From assembly GCF_001540865.1 (NCBI RefSeq), contig NC_033630.1:7171624-7235623 (forward strand): a DNA stretch of 64,000 nucleotides, written 5' to 3'. The translations under genes were made by a program, and so were the position numbers. Below the pieces are notes generated by a model, which had not been told where the DNA came from, searched no databases, and was given only the letters and a program-made list of their open reading frames with translations. How positions within the stretch are numbered: the first letter of the stretch is position 1; every line of letters starts with the position of its first letter. Below, piece by piece: positions 56,506 to 64,000 of the stretch. Source of the stretch: Ananas comosus (lineage: Eukaryota; Streptophyta; Magnoliopsida; Poales; Bromeliaceae).

Positions 56506-57052
56506 GGGCATGTTTGGTTGGCCGTGAGTGAAACAATTAAAGTGGTATTTTGGCGAAGTGGAATTATTTCAATTGTTTGGTTTATAAAAGTAAACAGGTA
56601 AGTGACTTTTGAAAAGTGAACTTGTAAAGTAGATTATAATTAAAATTCATTTTTTTGACTTCGGCAAAAAAAATTCCAAAGTCATTGAAAGTGGGCCGCC
56701 TACTTCACGCGACTTACGAACAGCATCCAAAAACTTTCTTCCATACCATCTACAAAAAATAAAAAATAAAAAATAAAAAAAAACCACCGTATCTTAACAA
56801 AAAAAAAACCAACACATCTTTAAAAAAAACAAAAAAAGAGACGTGCCTTATTCCATACCATCTAAAAAAAATTATTTTATTTTTTTATTTTCTTATATAG
56901 AACCAAACAACAAGTAAAGTCATAAAAACTGTATTTTTTTCTTTCACTTTTTTGAAATTAAACACTTGAATTCAAAAGTGACTTTTATAAAAGTCACATT
57001 TTGAAAAGTAACTTTTTTCACTTTGATCACTTACGAACAACCAAACATGCCC
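56506..57052. mobile_element. MITE with GGGCATGTTTGG ends
   Basis: GGGCATGTTTGGTTG at the left and CCAAACATGCCC at the right are inverted copies, and both arms carry AAGTGAC…AAAAGT phrases in inverted order. The flanking trinucleotides are TTA and GTA, near but not equal, so a PIF/Harbinger origin is only likely. 547 bp. Confidence 0.6.
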
Positions 57053-57146
57053 GTAAAAACCCGTTTGGTGACAAGTGGAGCAAATGTGTTTCCTTTTATC
57101 AAACATGAATTTTAGAAGCAAATTAGGTAGAAAAGCTACAGAAGCT

Positions 57147-57149
<3 letters not shown>

Positions 57150-57217
<68 letters not shown>
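57150..57217. repeat. Homopolymer block: 32 T followed directly by 36 G
   Basis: An uninterrupted T run (57150-57181) joins an uninterrupted G run (57182-57217). Confidence 0.9.
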
Positions 57218-57218
<1 letters not shown>

Positions 57219-57399
57219 AAATCCTAAAGTCAAGTTTTACGAGTAATTTGACTTATGGGCCGCCAGAATTAATTTGAAATAGTTTTATATATAAGGTGGC
57301 TAAATTTTTTAATCTAAATTATAGTACTTTAGACGATGGTTAGTTTCAAGAGATTAAGAAGGTTAAGCAAGCCTAGAGAAGTGGGGCGCCACAATAAAC

Positions 57400-57715
57400 T
57401 TCACATTGCCCTCCTGTGGTACAACGCATTTTCACTTTGCACCCACTTCTCCGTTTCAAAATGTGTATTTACCCCTTGATTTAATTTACTTTCGCTTTAT
57501 CATTTTAGTGGTTCAAAAAGTTACATTTAACTATCGTATGGTTTAACGCATTTTTTACATTGTCACTGTATAGTTTTCAAACTTTTTTACTTTGCCACAC
57601 TATTTGACATATAATTTTTGATGAAATAATAATTAAACCATGAGGGCCAAACTGCAATTTTTTGAACTATGGGGTAACAATATAAAAATGCTTTATACCC
57701 TAAAATTCATGCCAA
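57400..57715. mobile_element. Degenerate long-TIR element, weak
   Basis: Phrases such as CTGTGGTACAACGCATTTT and ATGGTTTAACGCATTTT on the left, and TATGGGGTAACAATATAAAAA on the right, recall the MULE-like MITE at 29699-30048, but the arms pair poorly. Confidence 0.35.
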
Positions 57716-57771
57716 AGTTTCGATGTAAAAAATAATAGTCTAAGATAAGATTTGAAAGTAAAATTTATATA

Positions 57772-57805
57772 CTAGTGAAGGTATCTGTGCGTTGCGGCTG
57801 GTCGA
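57772..57805 (-). mobile_element. Helitron-like 3' terminus (reverse)
   Basis: The reverse complement reads CCAGCCGCAACGCACAG, spacer, CTAG, T. It is close to the end at 37425-37456. The body would lie to the right. Its 5' end is not found. Confidence 0.45.
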
Positions 57806-59038
57806 TTTTGCAAAAGCAAATAAATAAAAGAAGTTGAAAAAAGAAAAAAAATAAAAGCATAAAAATTAAAAGAAAAGATTAAAAAATAAAAAGAATAAAA
57901 ATAGAATCAACTGATCAAGAAAAAGCAGCTTTAATAAAATAGAAGAAGGATAAAAGAAAATTAAAGATAAAATCATAAGAATAATAAATTATGCTTATAG
58001 CAACAATAAAAGTTGAGGACTAAATGTCACATGTCTCATAGTTCGAGCGAAAATTTTTAATTAATTAAAGTTTGAGAACTAAAGTGTCATGTGCCTCATA
58101 TATTGAGCCAAAAATTGCATTACATTAAAGTTCAAAGGCTATAGATCACGTGCATTATAGCCTTTGACCAATAGTGTAGTTTATCCTTTTTTATATTTTA
58201 TTTTTATTCCAGACAAAGATAGTGTTGAACATTGTTTTGTTCAATTAATAATTTTATTTGAGGAAGGAACCTGCTAAACTATCTAATAAAATTTAGAATA
58301 CATGATTATTAAAATTAAAAGTTGACCAATCATATTTGGAATATTTTGTCCTAAATGATTCTGAACGTGATTAACGATCAATTATATTTTGAATATTCTA
58401 GAAGATTGTGAACGTAAAGTTGATCGCTCATCATACTATAAATATAATATTAAAGTTTGATATTAAATCAAAGTATATAGTACTTTCTTAAACTATGGAC
58501 CAATTTGAATTGGCTATCAACCTTTCAAAATATTATTTTTAGTATTCAACGTCTCAATTTGTTTAATTTAAGTCAGTTAACGATACTTTGATTTTAAAAT
58601 TTGAATGTGTCGTTTATTTTTACAGATTACTTAGTATACTTCATACAATTTTTGTAATTATAAATTTATTAATATAATTAGCTTAAACTCTATCAATCTT
58701 CTCTCTTTTTTATTATACAATTTATATCTAAGTGATAATATTATGAAATTAAAATTTATATTTAATATATGCTATCTTAGCTATGTACAAAAAAATATAT
58801 ATAATTTAAATATTTTATTAAGAGAAGGAGATTTGGTGGGAGAAAACAAGGTGGGTCCCACCCTTGCCTATATATGCCCAAATTTACTTACAGTGAGAAA
58901 GATAGAGAGGAGAATTGGATATAAAACAAAAACAAAAAAGGGCCACCGAAGCCACCATTGTACACAGCACTATGAGACTGCCACGTAGATGCATAGAAAC
59001 TAAAATGCATATAAAACTAGGGATTCATATATTTCTAG
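57806..59038. other. AT-rich DNA, possible Helitron body, no gene
   Basis: A-rich to 57960. Then two related phrases about 70 bases apart (AAAATTTTTAATTAATTAAAG near 58050; AAAAATTGCATTACATTAAAG near 58109) form a short tandem. The 81-codon frame at 58743 is not recognised. Confidence 0.4.
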
Positions 59039-59457
59039 AGGTTAATTTTGTATAGATATCTACAAATATAGTGAATTATAAATATATTCATACAAAGTTC
59101 AACTTTCATATGTTGTTTCTGTAAAAGTCATGATATTTTCAAATATGTCCCTATTATTAGAATCTGTTAGAAAAAATTAGTTAACTATAGATAAAATACT
59201 TAACTCTAGTTCGTTAATGAGATGAATTAACCTTTTTACCTCTCTTGAATTAATAGTTGGGACTTTTAGAGAGACATATTTATAATGGTAAAAAGGTTAT
59301 TTTCACTTATAAAATAAACAGTATTTTAACGGTAAGAAATCAGAATAATATATTTGAAACAATTAGGACTTTTGTAGGGACAACATATGAAAGTTGAAAT
59401 TTATAAGGATACATTTATAATTCACTATGTTTGTAGGAACATGTATGAAATTAACCC
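59039..59457. mobile_element. Long-TIR element T1 (copy 3), no cargo
   Basis: The left end GGTTAATTTTGTATAGATATC and right end …ATGTATGAAATTAACCC are inverted, with the shared ATAGTGAATTATAAATATAT and GTTGTTTCTGTAAAAG blocks of copies 1 and 2. The centre is short and has none of the purine-rich minisatellite. Confidence 0.7.
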
Positions 59458-59702
59458 TATTTATAATATATATAGATGTTTTATCTATTTAATTTTTGTG
59501 TTAACAATTAAAGATTAGATTTTTCTAAATAATTGATCTCTCTGTAATGTAATTAATTGTAATCGGTGCTAAAGAAGATTCATTCAATTGTAATCGGTGC
59601 TAAAGAAGATTCATTCTGTTTGATCTAATCAATCAACTAAAATTAGCTCTAACGAAAATATTACCTAATATAATCTAACATAGTCTAAGGAATCTTGCTA
59701 TA

Positions 59703-59845
59703 TAATCAAGTTAGTCCAGCTAGAGTGCTTTTGAAAGTATAAATACTTCTGCGCTTCCAAATTAATTTTTCATTTACCATGGAACATCTAAATTGAAGAT
59801 TGGGCTCCATTTAAAATGATCTACAAAATTAAAAGTATCTAGAGT
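59703..59845. mobile_element. F1-like fragment
   Basis: GCTAGAGTGCTTTTGAAAG…CTTCTGCGCTTCC followed by a GGGCTCCATTTAAAATGATC inner-arm-like part. Only the left portion, diverged. Confidence 0.4.
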
Positions 59846-60119
59846 GCCAAATTGTATTGCACATGTCTCTGACATGCTTAATTTCATGCATGTTAGTCGG
59901 TCTTGTATTTTGGTATTGATTTTACACTCAATGGCTGCCCCCCCCCTATTTTTTTTTTTTTTTTTTTTGAGGAAAGATGGTAGCACGCTACCCGATTCAT
60001 TCATTGAAAGTATAACTAGGCTACATGGCGGGCCAACTTAAGTGCCTCCGCAGAGAGACAAAAAAAAAAAAAATCGGAAAAAAAAAAAAAAAAAGAAAAA
60101 GAAAAAGGGGTGTTAGGAA

Positions 60120-60141
60120 GGGGGGGGGGGGGGGGGGGGGG
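60120..60141. repeat. 22-G homopolymer in the LINE tail region
   Basis: An unbroken G run with GGGG blocks on both sides, in the 3' region of the second LINE. Confidence 0.9.
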
Positions 60142-60344
60142 TGAGGGGTGTTGGTTAGGAAGGGGTTTTGCTTTGTTGGAATAGAAAATCCCACTCCGAC
60201 GGTAGCTGTTTAAGCTTGTGTGTACTAACATAGGATTTTCGGGATCGGATATTTCTAAAGATCATATCATTTCTTGCCTTCCAAATAGACCACCAGCATC
60301 CTACCAATTCGGATAAGCTGCTTCTCGTCTTATGGCATCCCTTC

Positions 60345-60833
60345 CTATTCATCCACGATCCAAACTAGGATTACATCGTTTCCCAGGTCCCTTGCCTCTA
60401 CGCCGTCCACTCCCGTCGCGATGATAAACTTGCTGAACACACACCGCGTGAACAGGTGGTCCACTGATTCCTCTTCCGCTCCGCAAAATACGCAATCTAA
60501 GTTTCCCACCCACCCACGCTTCACGAGTAAATCGGTTGTAGGGAGCCTCTTCTTGAAAACGAGCCAACATAACACTTTTACTTTAAGGGGAATATGGAGT
60601 CTCCAAATCTTGCTTATAGAAGGGGCCCTCATTACCCCGTCAGATAACGCTAAATAGGTTGTATTTACCGAGAAAAGTCCGTTAGGGCTCCAACGCCAAT
60701 ATAACTGGTCTGGCCTTTGTTCAACTGTGAAGTAGGATATCCTTTCCTTGAATTCTACAATGTTATCATTAATCCCAACAAAAATTTCGGGCTCCGCACC
60801 CAGAATCCTATGCCAGTTCCAACTGTCTCTCAT
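60345..60833 (-). pseudogene. LINE zf-RVT domain (second LINE)
   Basis: LYWRWSPNGLFSVNTTYLAL, KIWRLHIPLKVKVLCWLVFK, KRLPTTDLLVKRGW and CVFCGAEEESVDHLFTRC: the zinc-binding motif is complete (C-x2-C…H-x4-C). Confidence 0.85.
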
Positions 60834-61827
60834 GAAGCAATCCCTAACTTTAAGTTTTTTTCACTCAGACATCTGATAGACCTCCGGGAATGCTAGGTCT
60901 AGCGTGGTCTCCCCACACCAGCGATCTAGCCAAAAGTCGATAGAGTTCCCATTGCCTAGTTTAAAGATGGCTCCCCATTTGAAGATGACGCTCAGGCTAA
61001 GGACTCTTTTCCACCAATGAGAGTGTGGCCTAAAAGATTTGCCTTCCATCGAAGGTCTCCTCCTTTGGTAATATAGTTCCCGGATTACTCTATTCCACTG
61101 CAATTGGGGAGCCGTGTGGAACTTCCACCACCATTTAGTCAGTAGGGCATGGTTCATGGTCATTACTTCCAGGATGCCTAGGCCACCTTCTCTCTTGCTC
61201 TTACAAACGTTCTTCCAGGTTATCAGACATCCTTTGCCAGGAGAGTTACGTCCCCCGTTCCAAAAAAAGTTTCGACGGAGAGCTTCGGTACGCTTTATCA
61301 CCCATTTAGGTGCCTTGGTCGAATGCAAGATCTTCGCCAACATTAGCAAGGCTCTTGATCAATGCCTTATCTCAAACGTATAGGAGGACAGCTTTCCCAA
61401 ATCCCAACACATCCCTATACCACTCTCACCCAGGTCACCTCTGATCATACACCTACCCTACCCTAGCTACGTATATATATTTGAGCCCTCCATACCTTCA
61501 CCTAAGAGCTTAAATTCGAATTACTTTGGCTTAAATACCCATCCATCCATTCTTGATTTCAGAAGCTTGGAGCTATTCCCCTCTATCCGACAACTTTACC
61601 AATAAGTTTCTTAATAAGCTATCCCTGGTCCACAAATCCTTATCGAAATGGAAACAAAACAAATCACGAGCTACAAATCTTGTATCAATCGCATAGTTAG
61701 TGGAATAACATTAGCCATTGCCTGAGGCGTGCGGAACCGCTAGGTGTATGCATAAAATGAAATTGGAAGAACTTATCAATTTAGAAGAAATTAAATGGAG
61801 GCAATGTTCCCGTGTCACATGGCTCGA

Positions 61828-62941
61828 TGTTGGGTTAGTGATATCAAATTCATTTATTAGCCTAATTGGTTTTATTTTGGGTTTGGTTCAACAACTCATG
61901 TAATGGGCTAGTTAGTAATTGATTTGGGCTTTAGTTGACCCATTTGGCATATTGGGCCAAGTGATGTTAAGAGAAATTCTCTTTGGCTCTGTTTGGCAAT
62001 GGTATTGTGTCATAGGGGATAAATTTTTTTATCCTTGGTATATTTCAATATTCTAGAATAGAGAGGAATACCAATAATTTTTTGTTTGGATGGAGTAAAG
62101 TGGGAGTGCGGGAGTCGAGGCGTCATAAATAGAGAGTGCGTGGGTCGAGGCATCATAAAAAGAAGGAAAAAAATCACTTGTTTATTGCTCCACCTTTGAA
62201 TTCATCAGGAATAAATTTTATTCTACAGGTGGGAGAGAATATGATTAACGGGTTATTCTAGGATCAACTAGAATAACCCGCTTTGACTAGAATAAATTAT
62301 ACTTGACAAATTTTATTGTGTTTGGAAGAATAATAAGGATAAAAAGGGTTATTCCTCAGATATTCCGTTACCAAACATAGCCTTTGGGTTTAGAAAGAGA
62401 GAATTCTCATTTGTTTTGCTCTCTAGGTTTTCCCTTTTCTTGTAATAGAGAAGAGAGGTGTAGAGAGGGTTGGAGAAGGAGCTCTCTTGTTCTTCTTGCT
62501 TGATTCAAAGCTTCCAAGGTTGATTGGAGGAATTCTAAGAGGCATTTCGAAGCGGGTTTCGCGGATTCGGAAGGTGCTTTAGATAAAAGTGTAGCAAGAA
62601 GGTTTTTTCCAATTAGAAGGTTGCAAGTCCATTGTAATAGAGTGGTAATCTCTAACCAAATCTTGTAATCTCCTCATTTGATAGTGGATTTGATCTCTCC
62701 GTGCCCGTGGATGTAACCCAGTTTGGGTGAACCACGTAAATCTTGTGTTGTTGTTGTGGTTGTGCTTGGATTTTTCTCTTTCAACTTCATTTACTCCAAT
62801 CTTGCATATCTTGATTGTGGATAATTTAGATACATCACATTTGCTTACTAGTGTAATTAGTATCTTGATAGTGAGGGTTCCGTCATTAGCTCACTACACT
62901 CGAAGAAGGGGATTGCATGCAACACTAATATATTTCCAATA
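61828..62941 (+). mobile_element. Copia-type LTR inserted in the third LINE
   Basis: It begins TGTTGGGTTAGTG and ends near ATATTTCCAATA. The 3' half has GGATGTAACCC…TTTGGGTGAACCACGTAAATC, a phrase common at the ends of plant copia LTRs. Removing it joins two LINE pieces that are neighbours in complete LINEs. No gag-pol follows, so it is solo or nearly so. I could not find a clean target duplication. About 715 bp without the MITE inside it. Confidence 0.6.
61985..62382. mobile_element. MITE nested in the copia LTR
   Basis: GGCTCTGTTTGGCAATGG at the left and CCGTTACCAAACATAGCC at the right, flanked by TTT on both sides (61982-61984, 62383-62385), a variant of the usual 3-bp target. On either side the LTR reads AGAGAAATTCTC / GAGAGAATTCTC. 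398 bp. Confidence 0.65.
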
Positions 62942-63640
62942 AGTAGCTACGGTAGGAAGATGCGTAAATACATCCACTCCATCAGGGTCGCGAACACTCT
63001 TCTTGACTCGGCATAACTCCATTGCTGATGCTTTTCTTGATCACTTTAAATCAATCATCGGTACTGTGCACAACTTCACTGTGCAACTAGCTCTCGATCC
63101 TGGACGTATCTGTACTTGAAGAACCATTCAGAGAAAAAGAGCTCCATGATGCCTTTAATTTGGACCCGACGACTTTCCATTGAAGTTCTTCCAACATTAT
63201 TGGGATATAATTCAATCCGATTTGCTTGACTTACTACATGACTTTTATATTGGTGCTTCGCATCTGCATGGTTTAAATAGTTGCTGGATTTCTTTACTTG
63301 GCAAAAAGCTGATCCAACACACACCTCCCACTGTCGGCCCCTTCCCCTTTTATGAAATATCACAAGAATCTTTTCAAAATTACTTAACTAATCATCTACA
63401 CCTAATCATTTCCGACTTGGTTGCACTAACAAAGTCAGTTTCAAGAATCCTTCCATGACTCTTTTGTCACTGCTCATGAGCTCATTAATCTCTCCCTCAA
63501 ACAAGGCCCAAAGTTTATTCTTCCTGTAGAATGCAATGAAAATATTCGTTCATACCTTTTTCGAAAGCAACTCGCGCTAGATCTCGATAACTCCCGAATT
63601 GTAGATATTGATTCACATGTTCTCGGATCGTCCACGATGG

Positions 63641-64000
63641 TCTTCTAACGCTCCAAACCAGCGGTAGATCGAGCTACGAACGAGTTAGATGTATAATCTA
63701 CCGTTCAAGGCCCTCTAGAAGCAATAGGTTAATGGTGAATTTGATTTTGTTCTCTCACAAGATAGCTCACAAATTTCTCACAGATTTATAAATTTTTTTT
63801 TTTTTTTGGTACATCTTTATGAGAAAATCGTCTGTATATTTATAAAGAATCCCAACACCCTAATAAGTAAGTCGAAAATTAGACCGAATCAGTTTATAAT
63901 TGCTATCCTAATATGGCTAGAATATATTTCTAATTAACTTTTCAAATTAAAATCAAGTTTAAGCCTAGTCCAATTAGACAATGTAATAACCGTTGGATCG
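63641..64000. other. Window end, no gene recognised
   Basis: No coding likeness. A T run lies at 63795-63808. The style (CTCACAAGATAGCTCACAAA) suggests more LTR sequence, but I cannot support it. Confidence 0.35.

Larger units (their letters stand above)
59949..61380 (-). mobile_element. 5'-truncated LINE, C-terminal ORF2 part
   Basis: The T run at 59949-59968 is the A tail on the minus strand. The tail hairpin is at 59979-59992. Coding remains, all minus strand: 61349-60861 (KILHSTKAPKWVIKRTEALR…CLITWKNVCKSKREGGLGI), 60833-60345 with the zf-RVT domain (CVFCGAEEESVDHLFTRCVF) and 60352-60155 (WWSIWKARNDMIFRN). This is the region after the reverse transcriptase of plant L1 elements. It is fairly well kept, with small frame changes. 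The upstream RT is missing, as usual for truncated copies. Confidence 0.88.
61490..63640 (+). mobile_element. Third LINE remnant, plus strand, split by a copia-type LTR
   Basis: Left part: readable pieces NKFLNKLSLVHKSLSKW (about 61607-61660) and LEELINLEEIKWRQ..SRVTWLDVG (61760-61836), the linker before the reverse transcriptase. Right part after 62942: KYIHSIRV, IADAFLDHFKSIIGT (63024-63066), KFFQHYWDIIQSDLLDLLHDF (63180 on), LHGLNSCWISLLGK, and later TNHLHLIISDLVALTKS and FILPVECNENIRSYLF. Order and content are those of a plant L1 RT N-terminal part. Heavily decayed with many frame changes. Confidence 0.7.

Overview
This window is plant nuclear DNA, probably from a monocot. The evidence is spliceosomal GT-AG introns, one plant-type family 61 glycosyltransferase gene, Ty1/copia and Ty3/gypsy-like LTR remains, plant L1-type LINEs, a tRNA-derived SINE, Tourist-like and Mutator-like MITEs, and long (TA)n tracts. 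The GT61 type, the SINE type and the very long LTRs suit a commelinid monocot. A pineapple-like genome is a guess from general look only. Two runs of N (100 and 25 bases) show a draft assembly.

Only one convincing host gene is present. It is a GT61 (DUF563) type II Golgi glycosyltransferase in three exons (37625-37745, 37903-38058, 53814-55009). Phases join exactly to give 490 residues. Intron 2 is about 15.8 kb because it has filled with transposable elements: a long-TIR element, an hAT-like element carrying a foldback element, an antisense LINE that is itself split by a solo LTR, a Tourist MITE and a SINE.

Layout: 1-661 is the end of a long LTR (family D). 662-3.8 kb is low-gene DNA with a foldback element and a Helitron-like terminus. 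3.8-12.7 kb is a patchwork of foldback elements (here called F1 and F2) and long GC-rich LTR copies of a second family (A and B). 14.76-18.46 kb is a third copy of that LTR (C). 18.47-22.3 kb is a broken Ty1/copia polyprotein. 23.3-27.9 kb is a dense cluster of F1, F2 and F3 foldback elements, each separated by TA or GA microsatellite, with one 1-kb long-TIR element carrying a 117-bp minisatellite. 29.7-30.2 kb is a MULE-like MITE and a duplication. 31.6-34.2 kb is a solo LTR with a perfect target duplication. 36.2-55.0 kb is the GT61 locus. 55.5-59.5 kb holds MITEs and a T/G homopolymer block. 59.9-63.6 kb holds two LINE remnants in opposite orientation, one split by a copia-type LTR that itself holds a MITE.

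The strongest candidate for an under-described system is the F1/F2/F3 group. These elements share outer ends and carry their own small, near-perfect palindrome at each end. The palindrome sequence changes between copies while its pairing is kept. They sit in TA microsatellites. No element in the window appears to have an intact open reading frame for its own mobility, so all are remnants or non-autonomous.
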